A stretch of 64,000 bases of DNA, from contig JARBJD010000001.1 of assembly GCA_033064195.1 (NCBI GenBank), forward strand, positions 372,001 to 436,000, read 5' to 3'. Below are positions 22,901 to 34,101 of the stretch, in pieces. Both the position numbers and the translations under genes were made by a program. This DNA is from Blattamonas nauphoetae (lineage: Eukaryota; Preaxostyla; Oxymonadida). The notes beneath the pieces were generated by a model. The model saw only the letters and a program-made list of their open reading frames with translations, made no database searches and was not told where the DNA came from. Numbering within the stretch: position 1 is the first letter of the stretch; each line of letters begins with the position of its first letter.

Positions 22901-24706
22901 AGTCGGAATGGGCTTCGATGCCATTGCCTTCTTCACTACCAACATCCGCTTCCGTTTCTTCACAGGCTCACCTTCTTCGCTCGACTCCTCTTCCGACGAC
23001 TCCTCTTCAGGCTTCGCCTCTTCTCCCTTTTCTTCTGTTTCTTCTTCCATCGCAGCTTCCTCCTCCTCGATTTGCTTTCTTCGTGCAATGCGTTTCTCCT
23101 TCCTCCGTTTGAGGCGTTCAGCTTCCTTCCGTCTGACTTCATCTTCGTCCACTTCTTCCGGCTCGGGAATTTCTGGTGGGATGGTAATTTCGACAATTTT
23201 GATGGTTCCGTCTTCACAGCCCACGATGAGCCTCTTTCCCTGAGTGTCGACTTCTTCTGGAACGAACGCGACAGACGTGACTGGTGCGATGAACTGTCGG
23301 ACGAGCATGAATCGTCGAGTGGCTGAATTGAAGAGGTACACACAGCGATCTTGACAGCCGATTGCGATGAGGGAGGTTCCGGATGGAACATATGAGTGAA
23401 GACCATTTGTTCCTCCTTGGATGGCAAGTGAATTGATGGTGCTGGATGGGAAGGTGAGAAGATGAGAGAGAAGATCTGTCTTATAGTCCAATTTGTGCAT
23501 ATGTCCGTTTGTAGTGGTGACAAAGAAATGATCTTTGAGAGGAAAGAGACTTCGGATCGGAATTTGACCAGGCAGTTTGATTTGTTTGATTGGGGCTAAA
23601 TACTGGATATCGCTCGGGTTGATGACTTCCCTTTCAAAGTCTCGTCGATTCCACCACCTCACACATCCGTCATGCCCTGCAGAAATGATCATTTTGTCCC
23701 AGGTATCCAAAATCACACACTCGATTGGACCGTCATGAGCTGGACGGCGAGAAGGCTGTCTTCCATACTGTGCTTTCAATAATCCAGCTTCCCATCCCAA
23801 TAAATACCCACTCTCTGATCCACTCACACACAATCCATTTGGAAGTTCAGCGAATCCAGAAATATCGGAAAGTTCAATCGCGCCGAATTTTCCGATATCT
23901 CCCTTCAGTTTGAGACCAGTGAACGTCGATTCCATTTTCCAAAAGCGAATGTGACCGACTCCTGAAGTGATCATTTTGGTTGGTTGGAAAGGAGAGAAGT
24001 TGATGGTCCAGATATCTTGAGAGAATGCCTTGTTCTTCAGAAGGACTTGGCTTTGCATCCAGTCCCAGATGGTTAATGTGTAATCTGGATAGGTACCCAC
24101 ACTAGCGAGACGTTTTCCATCTTTATCGAAACTTAGAGCTAAATGAACGATGATTTGAAAAGTGTTCGAAGACCTGTGTATCCTTCTTCAGTTCCATGAC
24201 GAAGAATTCGTAATAATTTGACCTTTGGATAAGAGTATACAAGAATACGAGGCTTGATTCCTCGTTCCCCCACAGCAAAAGAAGTTCCAGATGGGTGGAC
24301 CTAAAAAGCACGATAATTGAGAGACGAAGATGATACAGCGATTGCCCCAAGTCCTTTGTTCCTTCCGATAATGATTCTACGCAAATAGTTTGTATAATAG
24401 AACGAATGAATGCTATGAAGACGCGAGATACGATTGTTCTCTCTTAGCGAGATCATGAAGGACAACGTAATTTCCGGCAGTATATGCAATCGTTGTTGGA
24501 TCGAGAATGACAGTGTTCATTGATTTATTTTGCTCAGGACCAGATACAAACCTATACCATCGAGAAGATTGAAGAAGAATGATCGAGTCAGACCGAACAA
24601 TGCCATTCAGGAGTGAATGATGTTTTGGCGTATGATGCTGCGGTGGTTTTGGAGTCTTTGAGTCACCAGGGTGAGGGGACGGAGAGCGACCCCCCTCTGC
24701 TTCCAT
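16998..24706 (-). CDS. CFAP44: Cilia- and flagella-associated protein 44 (CFAP44)
   Basis: Large axonemal protein of the tether/tether-head complex that anchors the I1 (f) inner-arm dynein to the doublet. Six exons: introns at 24377-24431, 24301-24336, 24139-24173 and others near the 5' end, a long exon of about 7 kb, and a last intron at 17151-17185, for about 2,450 residues; the human protein is about 1,850. The N-terminal half is WD40 repeats with the family signature GHIRFWKMESTFTGLKLKG followed by ELSDISGFAELPNG. The middle has long acidic and Lys-rich inserts (runs of Asp and Glu near 20580 and 21980). The C-terminal half is coiled coil. Start at 24706 is the first methionine; a Pro-rich leader precedes the first blade. 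It is good evidence for motile flagella. Confidence 0.93.
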
Positions 24707-24940
24707 TTTGAAGAATTGAAACTGCTGTGACTTTATGATGGGAAGATCATATCTCTCAGTTCATCAAAAAGACATATTCTTCAAAAAAACTCGAAGAAAG
24801 CTGAAGTGGGATCGTCATAAATTCTCATAAGATTCTTAATCATCGAGGGATATCGACAGTTAGATAATACCACCACCTCTGAAAATGCGGTTCCATCAAG
24901 AAGGAATAACCATGCCATGGCAAGATCTGTTATGTATTAT

Positions 24941-25679
24941 TCAAGGGATCTTTGGAGAAGGCTTCTGGGGGATCGGTATTTTTCCTTGAAGTACACGGAA
25001 TCGCTGAAGGTTCTGAGAAGTTGAGATGAATGCCCAGAGTGCATCTGAATGATTTGCGGATGGAAATTGAAAAGATTGGACCGGATCAATCTGTTCATCA
25101 ACGGTATCTGAAATAACTGGCGCTTCATGTGTTAGAGGAGTATGGAGATGAGGTTGTTCGTTTTCTACTTCTTTAAAACAAAATTTGACTTCAACACTTG
25201 GTGATTTCCATATATTCAGAGATTGGAAGGCAATCACTCGGATATGACTCACTCTTCTTTCCAATGGATAAGATGGGAAGTCAGTCAAGTTGACAGTGAA
25301 ATAACTTCGTGATTCTTCTTCGAACTGAGGATTTTGCATGATTACATGATGATCAAGTATTTTAATCCACTTTGTCTCTCCTAAGCAAAGAGAAAAATGG
25401 TTTTTGATAGAAGAAGAGTGTATACCAGCAAGAAGGATGTATAGAGAAAAACAATGCGCACAGCAGTTTCGAAAATAGATAATTCTGAGTGAAAACAACA
25501 CATAAGATTGATAAGGTTGATACAGATGACGATGGATCCCAAATAAACAGAAAAGAAGCAGACGAGATGGGATGTGTGTCCAGCAGCTTGTAGTCGGTTG
25601 TCGTTCCATCATGAGGGGGTAGTTGAGGTAAACGAGTGTCATATTGTGACAATTGAACTTGTATTGCCTTCAATCGCAT
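24941..25679 (-). CDS. Unrecognised small protein, possibly membrane-associated
   Basis: I do not recognise this protein. The only ATG close to the divergent TAP42 gene opens MRLKAIQVQLSQYDTRLPQL. A downstream frame with hydrophobic residues (FSLYILLAG) and a following globular-looking part (RSYFTVNLTDFPSYPLERRV, IWKSPSVEVKFCFKEV) can be joined to it by GT...AG introns, but more than one choice works. The tail is Pro/Ser-rich and ends with PQKPSPKIP. A faint resemblance of the hydrophobic part to small ER phosphatase-regulator proteins of the Spo7/CNEP1R1 type was noted but is too weak to name. Its start lies only 47 bases from the TAP42 start, so the two must share a promoter region. Confidence 0.42.
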
Positions 25680-25726
25680 TTTTTGGCGTGAATGGTTCGA
25701 TCACTCCACTATTTTTTTCTCCTTGT

Positions 25727-27058
25727 ATGTCAATCTCCAAGACAGAACATGAATCTTCATTAACAGAGTCGCAGGAGGAACAACCACAGACATTGGCAGG
25801 AATGCTTCGTGAAATTCACAAGGTCTATCGAAACGTCGAAAGTTGCAAACGAAATCAAGAGGAGATTTCTCGGTGCTTAGAGACACTTGCCCGTGCTGAA
25901 ACTCTTGCTCGGACGCTTGGGGTGTTTGGATCATCCCGTGAGTCCCTTGAACTCGAAGATATCTCTTCAACAGACATTCGGGCATTCGCAATTCCATTCT
26001 TCCAAGGATACATGTTTACACAACTCACTTATAACGAAAGAACAAGACTTGTTGTACTTCAAGCTGCTAAGTCTCACTTTGTCCACTATCTTCAACTTTG
26101 TGCATCTTTTGGGGTCTTCAAAACAGACTCAACACTCGGGTCTGCCTACCACACGATTATAACAACGGATCCAACGTCTCAGATTTCACTGGTTGCACAA
26201 CTTCAAGCACGAGATATATTAGTGCAACGGATGAAGGATGAGAAACTAGTTGATGCACGGATCAAATCGATCGTCGAGAAGCACACAAAAAAAGACAAAG
26301 ACCAAACCAAAAACCAAGACGAAGAAGATGATGGGCTTGATTTGTCATTTTCGGATGAGAAAGAACTTCGAGAACTAGTTCTTTCACAGCTCCAGATATT
26401 TGCATACAAAGCAATTCAGGAAATAGTTCATATTGAGAGAGAAAAGCCGATGCTCGAAAAACAGGGAATGAGGGCAGATTCAGAATCTATCATTGCTAAT
26501 ATGAGCGACGTTGAGAAGAGAGAAGTCCATAGAGCCTTTTCAATTGAGCAGCAGCGAGCATATGAACAAGCAAAAGCAAAGGCAGGCCCACAAACTTTCG
26601 TTATATCACCAGGCGGAGATGCCATCCCTGTCAGTGGATTAAAAGAAGCTCGAGCTGTTCTCAACCAACATACAATGCAGTCAGCTCCTGAAAAGTCAGA
26701 TGAAGTGATTCGACGACCTGATCTTTCGTCAGTGCCGATGACTCACCTCGGTGGCGTCTCACGTCGTGAAGAGCTGCAAAGGACAGCGCTAAACGCGAAA
26801 CCAACTTGGACAGTTACTCTGGAAGAGGAATATGAACGTGAATATCAGCGCCTACAAGTAAGAGAAGCACGCCAAAAGGAATATGAAGAAGAACAAAAGT
26901 TTGGCGCTTTTTTCATTGTGACATGATCTAGATTACATCCTGCGCCAAAAGAAGATACAGAGGAATATGATGAGCAGAAAAGACGAGCTGACATGGAACA
27001 TGATGAATGGAAGGCAGAGAATCCTACTGGAAGCGGAAATAGAGGATTACACAGTTGA
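25727..27058 (+). CDS. IGBP1: TAP42/IGBP1 family regulator of PP2A-type phosphatases
   Basis: Binds and stabilises catalytic subunits of PP2A, PP4 and PP6, downstream of TOR in yeast. Two exons with a 33-base intron at 26899-26931 give 432 residues. The N-terminal two-thirds is an all-helical, TPR-like domain (GMLREIHKVYRNVESCKRN, YMFTQLTYNERTRLVVLQAA, SQISLVAQLQARDILVQRM). The C-terminal part keeps the family ending: an acidic/basic stretch (YEREYQRLQVREARQKEYEE), then MEHDEWKAENPTGSGNRG, equivalent to the DDWKDTHPRGYGNR tail of IGBP1. The start is the ATG at 25727, which precedes polar residues and then the helical domain. It complements the PP2C gene upstream only in broad theme, not as a complex. 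Confidence 0.9.
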
Positions 27059-27203
27059 TTTTCTCATTTCACTGAAATAAACTTCATTTTGAAAAGGTAT
27101 CACCTTCGTTAAAGTAGATTTAGACAAGAAAAATGAATCAAGCGGAGAGGATGAATGAGTCGTTTATCGAATGCAAAAAAGGATTTGTTGTGAAGTGGGA
27201 CAT

Positions 27204-27939
27204 CTATTGTGCAAATTGCTTGGTCCATTCACGTGCAGTTTTCTCAAATTCTGCTGGTGTGTTTTTGAGTTGGTCAGACACGGCACTGTTAAGAGTCATG
27301 TCGGGTGACGGTGATGCAATAAGAGAATAAAGGGCATCGAGAACTGTGTAAGTGACAAAACACGATGAGAGTTGCAAAGACGAGCATACTGTCCTTTATC
27401 TTGGTCTTCGGAGTCCATTCCTTCTTCAGGAGTTCAAGGCACATATCACCATCGGGAAGGAATCCAGGATGATAAATCTTGGTTTTAAAAGTGACTTTTG
27501 GGGCCTATTGTAATAAAAAAATGGATCGAGAGGAAAACCAAACACGGATGGGGAAGTCTGCAAATGAGGAGATGGATAAGAAAAAAACGAGATAAACCGG
27601 CCGGAAAATCCATGTCAAATTTGAATGTACCTCCTTCATACGGAGTTCCAACCTACACACGAAATGATCGATAAATGAAAAATATGGCTGTTAAATGACG
27701 ATACTGCACCACAAATGTGTCCTAAGATGGATAAATGTGAAAAAAGGGAGATTTTTATTGAAAAATGTCGTAAAAGAAAGGAAAAGAAACCGTCCCACTT
27801 CAGGACATTGGAGTCATTCGTTGGTCGAGCCATGTAGTGCTCCGAAGGGGCTTTGGCAAGATCTGCCATTTGCTAGAGAACAAAGACATATATGGACATG
27901 AAATACGATGAGACAGACTCTTTTCACTGCGTTTGTCAT
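27204..27939 (-). CDS. Ubiquitin-conjugating enzyme E2
   Basis: E2 enzyme that carries ubiquitin (or a ubiquitin-like protein) as a thioester. Seven exons joined through short introns (the first at 27873-27918). The fold is complete: N-terminal helix MTNAVKRQMADLAKAP, strands around WDGHICGAVGTPYEGGTFKF, a P-rich turn DFPIRAPKVTFKTKIYHPG, and the catalytic cysteine in DGDMCLELLKKEW near 27430-27450. The C-terminal helices follow (VLDALYSLIASPSPDMTL, EFEKTAREWTKQFAQ). The usual HPN tripeptide before the catalytic cysteine reads HPG here, an Asn-to-Gly change at a residue that normally stabilises the transition state. The class is not clear, though ubiquitin-type loading is the simplest reading. 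It sits between TAP42 (convergent) and RPL10 (same strand). Confidence 0.87.
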
Positions 27940-28175
27940 GTGAGAATAATGTTGATCTCGATCAACCCAAGAACCGATTCGACTTCCGAAGAAAGTCCGA
28001 AACCCTCCTTATGGAGATAATATCCCTCGAGAAAGACATATTCTCGAGAAAAGGAGATTTGATGTTATTACTTTCACAGTCAAGCAAGACAATCGTGAGA
28101 AATCGACGATGTCCGACTGAGAGATATTCTTTCTCCAAAAAAAGGGGATCGTTACGGGAACAATCTAGAAATGAT

Positions 28176-29050
28176 TCAATGCCTCAGTTTCTTCTCCATG
28201 ATGAACGGGTTCTCCTTGACGAGCTTGCAGTTCACTCCATCAGGGATAATTTTACCGTCCTTGCGAAGTTGAGCGTATTGGAGTTGAGTGAGTTTTGTGA
28301 AGCCCCACTTATCGGAAACAACAACCTTTTGACGGCCTGGGAACTTCATTGAAGCACGACGAAGAGCTTCAACGCAGTTTTGTTTGTTCTTTTCGATTGT
28401 GCGGATGGAGATGAGAGGATCACCAATGTCAACACGGGCAACGAGACCGTTTGGCTTACCCCAGGCACCTCTCATACCTTGTTGCAGTCTAACCAATTCC
28501 AGTGGAAGAAAATGAGGAGAGTGAGTTTGGAAGAAAAAGTGTGAAAAGAGAAGAGGTCATATGTGAGGAAAAAGGAAATATGATAGATCATGTTGCAAAC
28601 CTATCGGCACCAGCGCATGAAAGCATCTTGTTGATACGGATGACATGGAATGGGTGAGCGCGGATGCGAAGGTGGTATGCGTCCTTTCCGGCAAATTTGG
28701 TCATGTATTTGTTGGCAGCGACACGAGATGCCTCGAGAGCCTCACTGGTGATTTGTTCTTTCTCGAGAGAGAGAAGGTGGACACAAAGGGGGAAATCATC
28801 AACTGAAGCCTTCTTGCGGCCAAGATCGAATGTTCTGATCTTGGGATCTGGAACACCACGGTTGAAACGTGATTTTGGGAACGGGCGGTTCTTTTGGTAA
28901 CGGTAGCAACGTGCTGGTCCTGATTGTGGACGAGCAAAGAGATGATGGTCGAATACACGGAAGTGTGAGAAAAATCATGATTACAAAATGGAAGAATTGA
29001 ATGATAAAAACCAAAAAATGATCTCAAAACGAGTCCAAACTTCTTCCCAT
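28176..29050 (-). CDS. RPL10: 60S ribosomal protein uL16 (RPL10)
   Basis: Large-subunit ribosomal protein at the base of the stalk near the P site. Three exons, introns at 28920-29040 (121 bases) and 28489-28600 (112 bases), give 213 residues, the normal eukaryotic length. The first exon is only ten bases and yields MGRR, joined exactly to [20 protein letters not shown]; this exact match of the family N-terminus fixes the start. Further landmarks are [47 protein letters not shown] and [18 protein letters not shown]. The two introns are much longer than the 25-80 bases usual in this window, as is often seen in ribosomal protein genes of compact genomes. The upstream side opens onto the long inverted repeat at 29238. 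Confidence 0.97.
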
Positions 29051-29237
29051 TTGATTTCGAGAAAACGATCAAAGGAAAATGCGGATTAAGGTCCCACAAT
29101 CTGATCGCATTTCTCGAGACACGACCAAGTCTACCGTCAATTCCGCGTCCACGTCTGGGACAGTGTATTTTGTCATAGATAATGAAAAAAATGATCTTGA
29201 CGAATGAGAATCATATGTAAAATGAAGGTGACACCAG

Positions 29238-30134
29238 GGCAGATCCAACCACTGTCCTGACCATATTTCGTGTTTTTTCGATCGATTCTCCAAGATCTAA
29301 TCTTCATCTTGTTCTTTCTAACCAAGCTCCTAAATCGTTCACAGAGATCATAAACGGCCTCTCATTGACTTACAAGGTGTGATGATCTCCATTCATTCCA
29401 CCTTTCGTTTTCACTTTTTTACCTGATTTCAATCTCCGTTTGTTCGCTTCATTCACCTTTGCCATTATGATTTTCTTCAATCACTGTCCATTTCTTCGTC
29501 ACTTTTCAATTTTCATTCTTGAATTCTCTCTTTTAGAGTAAGTTTGTCAATGAGTGCTCTTCTTCGATTAAAAAACAGAAATTACATCTAAAGATCGCCA
29601 AGCGTCCTCACAAAATGGTTAGAAAGCACTCAAGAGTTTTTAAGGAGACTATGACAAATGGATGTGATCGGTCGAGATGTGGTCCAGATTGCTGAAATGT
29701 ATCTGAGGATATAGACGGAAAGAAGAGTTTGATAGAACGGGATGTTATGTTGGTAATCAGGGAAAGCGTGAGGATGGCAAGGGAAGTCATATTGAGGAGA
29801 GAGAACCGCATCAAAGATGACTTGTTGGCAATTAATGAAAAATGAGAATTTAAGAATGAAAATTGAAAATTGAGGGAAAAATGGACAGTGATTGAAGAAA
29901 ATCATAATGGCAAAGGTGAATGAAGCGAACAAACGGAGATTGAAATCAGGTAAAAAAGTGAAAACGAAAGGTGGAATGAATGGAGATCATCAAACCTTGT
30001 AAGTCAATGAGAGGCCGTTTATGATCTCTGTGAACGATTTAGGAGCTTGGTTAGAAAGAACAAGATGAAGATTAGATCTTGGAGAATCGATCGAAAAAAC
30101 ACGAAATATGGTCAGGACAGTGGTTGGATCTGCC
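29238..30134. repeat. 291-base inverted repeat with 315-base spacer
   Basis: Arms 29238-29528 and 29844-30134 are reverse complements with no length difference and only a few mismatches, separated by 29529-29843. Landmarks in both arms are the strings GGCAGATCCAACCACTGTCC, CTCATTGACTTACAAGG and AATCACTGTCC. No coding frame inside looks real and no TA-flanked terminal motif like that of the 44-48 kb elements is seen, so it may be an inverted duplication or an unrelated foldback element. It fills the space between the RPL10 start and the stop of the gene at 30179, so the left arm may hold RPL10 promoter sequence. Confidence 0.93.
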
Positions 30135-30178
30135 TTGGGTGACACTGGATGAAATGAGATTGGCCAAAAAGAAAGAAA

Positions 30179-30971
30179 TCAAAGCTTAGCTTGCCCACGG
30201 GACACAGCATCTGATAATCGTGGCGCCATGTTTGGTTTGTCCGGTTCAGGTAAGTTGGAGAAACGAAGAGGTTGCCCTGTGACTGGGTCATAGCCAGATT
30301 TGTTTGTGTTTCCATATAGCTGTTGTTTCCGTAACTCTGCACGATAAGACTTCATATCATCACTATATTTTTGGCGATCACCATCGAGACTATCACGATA
30401 TTCTAATGTGATTGGATTGTATGCAATGCTGACAGTATGAGAGAAATTGATGAGGATACCCAGAATCATTCTTCTTGCTTGCATGTGTGGATGAAATCTT
30501 TTCAGATTCTTCTTCGCGTTTGATGACATCTTCCCAGTGTTTAGTTTCTCTGTCGATTTGACGATTACTACAGACATTTCTTATTAACTAGGAAAAAAAC
30601 CATTTCACTTGTCGGATTTCTTCCTGTCTGGCTCGTTTTTCTTCACGTTCCTGTCGATGTTCGGACGCAAAATCAGTTTGGAATCGATCACGTTCTTTTT
30701 GGTGGAGATGAGGGGAGAAAATGAATACCATCCATGTAAGCAAGTTTATTTGAAGGATGTGGTGTGATAATATCTGCAGCCGTGTTCGGCTGATGGTAAG
30801 ATCCAGATCTTTCAACGATTCGTGTTTTCTCTGAACAAAAGTTCGAAAAATACGAGAAAATGTGAGATCAAAACGAAACAAACCAATGTAATCATGGTTC
30901 CTTCGTTGACCATCACGCCCTGTTGGCTGAATATTTCTTACTTCATAATCTCCAACGTTTGACCCTGACAT
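30179..30971 (-). CDS. Unrecognised protein, candidate axonemal component
   Basis: Unrecognised, but clearly coding. Five exons join in phase from MSGSNVGDYEVRNIQPTGRD to the end RLSDAVSRGQAKL, about 220 residues. The second half has the conserved-looking run AYNPITLEYRDSLDGDRQKY followed by RAELRKQQLYGNTNKSGYDP and TGQPLR. Central exons are highly charged and helical (HRQEREEKRARQEEIRQVK). Repeated Y-x-P / GYDPxTG patterns recall small microtubule-inner or axonemal proteins, which would suit a flagellate with CFAP44 and SSNA1 nearby, but that is inference only. The start ATG at 30971 is the first methionine of the first exon. No membrane segment or signal is visible. Confidence 0.68.
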
Positions 30972-31115
30972 AACTAAAATAATGGGCATTTTGATGAATG
31001 GACATAGAAATGCGATGCTGATAAAAGAGTTGCCCCGTACAGAACGATAACAGACAAAAATGAAGAGCTTTGAAGTGTAATTCAATCAATAGAACGAAAA
31101 AATGCACAAGTGTAT

Positions 31116-32081
31116 TCATGTCGTTACAGATTGTGTTGGTGCTTCCTGTGGTTGGTCAAGTTGAGGCAGTGGGCGCTTGAGCTTTGAAAAATCAAGAGAA
31201 AGTGGTTTCGGGGCGACATTTGAAGGAAGGACAGCTTGTAGTTCATTCAGTCGCATCTGAAGTGTCATGACATCTCGAATTGTCGAGTCTAGAAGGGTGT
31301 TGAGATTAGTGACTAACCAGACAGAAATGAGAGATGAAAATAGTTAGAGTCTAAGACACCTGAATCAAGGAGTGGGATGAGATTGGTTTTGTATTCGTTT
31401 GTTACACGGAATACTTCTTGTGAGGGAAGGAAAATTCGATCTCGTGTATTACCAATCACGTCAATGAGATGACTCTAAAAGAAAAAATGAAGAAAACAGT
31501 GTAAGAGACCTCGCGAAGGTCGATCTTTTCTTTTGCTGCTGCTTGAAGTGCTTCACATCCTCGAACCAGTTTTGTGAGCGATGCTGAATTCATCTCCTCT
31601 ATACATCGAAATATTTGAAGAGAAGAGTTGACAACAAACGAAGCTTCATGTTCCTGACGAAGAGTCTGAAATTTGGATGTTCAAGCTGTGGAGGCAGGTC
31701 TCCAATCACGGTAGTCTTCGAAAATGTAGAGAAAAGAGATTTTGAAGAGCATAAGTGGATCATTATGCAAACACGAGGAATATTTATCTTGAGAGGAGGT
31801 GTTTGTTCATTGGCTGGTTGTGAATTTCCAGAATTAACAACAATAATCGAGTCATTTGGCTGAAAGGAAAATGATAGAAGATGAGATGTGAGATATGTTT
31901 GATGATATTTCATGTCATTCGGTATTGAATGGGAAAAAGAGAAGAGATTGGTTGGTGAAAGATAAGCTGAACAGACGTCTTTTTCTCCACCATTCATCGA
32001 AGTTTGATGTTGAGCATTTGGATCTGGATTTGGAGAGGGATTAATTGTCCCTCCAACGAATTCACTCTGTTCGTTTCCCAT
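31116..32081 (-). CDS. Unrecognised helical protein
   Basis: Not recognised. A model opening MGNEQSEFVGGTINPSPNPD and ending QEAPTQSVTT joins about six exons and gives roughly 220 residues. The first 65 residues are polar and disordered. The rest is helical: QEHEASFVVNSSLQIFRCIE, SLTKLVRGCEALQAAAKEKI, IGNTRDRIFLPSQEVFRV, TIRDVMTLQMRLNELQAVL. The intron before the helical part is about 110 bases in this model and could hide a small exon. It lies 140 bases downstream of UFSP2 on the same strand. The size and helical character would suit a subunit of a larger complex, but I cannot name one. Confidence 0.52.
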
Positions 32082-32221
32082 GAAAAGAAAACAGTGGGAC
32101 AATCGACTAACACCGTCCCGTCTACGTGATTTAACAAAAGAAAATGGAAGATCCAGTGTTCGCTCAGGAGATACGAGAAATATCAGAGAAGAATATTTCG
32201 TCAACAAAAGATGGACACGGA

Positions 32222-34101
32222 TTAAGAATCTTTGGTTGTGTCCTTCCTCTGTGGGAGACACATGTTGTAATGGCAGTCTGTCCTGAAGATACTGGCTGGA
32301 TGCCACCAAACCCACTTTTCGTTGATAATGTCCGTGATCCTCTCTCCTCCTTTGAAGTGTGGGTCGAGAATGAGATATTCGATGGTTGGGGTTGGCGATT
32401 GTTTGGTGATGACCTGTCGGATGCCAAGAAGGGTGTATGCAAGCACACCACCGCCTGAGAGGAGCAGCGAGGGGAGAAGGGAGATGATCAGCGAGAGGAG
32501 AAGTGAGAGGATCAGCGAGAGGAGAAGTGAGAGGAAAAGTGAGAGAAGAAGTGAGGGGAGAGAAACGATGATTGTGATGGAGGAGAGACAAACCGATCAT
32601 GATGGGTGTTCCCTGAGTTCGGAAATGATCAAACAATTCGGAGAAGTGACTGTCGAACTCACTCCCACTTTGCATGTTGATGATCTTGCTTTCAATCTGA
32701 GAGAGGGGATAACAATTGGGGAAACATCTTGAAGAAGAAGCGAAGACATACATCACCCCAATTCTCCAACACAAACGACACTTCAATTGAGCCGATCCAT
32801 GGACTTCTTTCTTCTTTAAACTTCTCTGGCTTGTCCCCCATCTCAATCAGAGTGTCCTGGATGTCAGAAAGTGAAAGAGGGTCTCTCTTCTCTCCAAGAT
32901 GCTTGAAAAACGATTGTATGGTCTGAAGTGAGCGGTATGCACATCCCCATCCAGCATCATTGTCGTTGTCCTGGTTGTAATGGAAGTAGTCGTACTTCTC
33001 GCTGACTGACGCTGATTTGACGACTTTAAGACCTTCCATTCCATAAAGTGCTGTGTGGACGCAAGAGAGGCGACCGGCGGGGGGTGGAGTTGGGGAAAGT
33101 GAGTGTTTGGTGAGGGTGAAAGATGAGGAGAAGAAAGGACGAGGTGGAAGAGCGAAAAGAGTGTGGATTTTAGCGAAGGTTGATTTTGTGGCAGTTTGTT
33201 CCTGAATAACAAGCGGGAAGGAGAACCCAGGGATTCTGAACATTCGGTGCTTGTTTTTCGAATGGACATTTGCCTCAAGAGATCCAAGAAGACTACGAGC
33301 AATTTCATGAACAGTTTGAGTTTGATTCACAGCTACAACAAGATCGAATGGGGAAGAAGAGGTTTGCACTGGAATGGGATCGTCAGAGATGTCATCGTCC
33401 AACATGGTCGCAATTGTGAGTTCAATAACTCCAACTTCATCATTAATAAAGCTATTACACAGACGGGATGGAAGTAGTGATGAAAATGGGAGAGATTCCA
33501 CCGATGACGAGAGATAAGTCGGTGAAAAGACAAAGTTGATGTTGGTTTGTGATTGATCTCGGGAAAAATTAAAGTTCGAGAAATGAACTGGATCGTAGTC
33601 CAAACTGACATTGTTTTGAAAACAAAATGCTGTTGAATTTGATGATATCGCCGTTCCAGCGGGAATGGACAGATGGATGAACAAGATGCTTGAGTCGATT
33701 TCGAGACGTGGCTTCACTGTGAGTTGGGGGCTTTGTCCATCAATAGTAAAGTCAATCTTCATTTGGTCCCCAGACACAGTTGTAATTCCAATGAGAGGGG
33801 AGTAGTTGAATGCTTTGCTAAAAGAAGTTGAGAAGGTGTTTTTATCCTTTTGTGAGACATCATCAGCATTCCAATGTAATCCAATGACAGAAAATCCAGT
33901 TGGAAGAAGATTTTGAATGAATTGAAGTTGTTGGACGGCAGAATTGATTGGTGTTTTCACTTCGAATGAAATTGACACGACTGTCTCTTCAAATAGTGGT
34001 AAAGGAGTTGACTCGGGTCTGCAACCAACATAAACTTGGACTGATTTCAGATTTTGTTGTAGAGTTGTAACAACGAGATCAGATAAGATGACTTTTGTCA
34101 T
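32222..34101 (-). CDS. UFSP2: UFM1-specific protease 2 (UFSP2, peptidase C78)
   Basis: Cysteine protease that matures UFM1 and removes it from targets, mainly at the ER. Three exons: a long one from 34101, then introns near 32690-32755 and at 32455-32593. The N-terminal 270 residues resemble the MPN-like non-catalytic domain. The catalytic domain keeps the active-site cysteine in DNDAGWGCAYRSLQT (near 32928-32955), the IEVSFVLENWGD block, HFRTQGTPIMIGGGVLAY, and the Asp-His pair in IEYLILDPHF, and it ends with CHYNMCLPQRK. The order and the terminal NLCLPQR-like motif match UFSP2 rather than the shorter UFSP1. An in-frame TGA just before the ATG fixes the start. The enzyme implies a working UFM1 pathway in this organism. 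Confidence 0.9.
32461..32575. repeat. Purine-rich tandem repeat inside a UFSP2 intron
   Basis: Irregular copies of GAGAGGAGAAGTGAGAGGA and GAGAGGATCAGC fill most of the 139-base intron 32455-32593 on the plus strand. On the transcript this is a pyrimidine-rich run of CTCTC units ahead of the acceptor, so it may have grown out of the polypyrimidine tract. Confidence 0.8.

Noticed and set aside
29460-29932. Mirror open frames in the 29-30 kb inverted repeat
   Set aside because: Phe/Ile-rich frames that appear in both arms through symmetry, without any domain or splice support.
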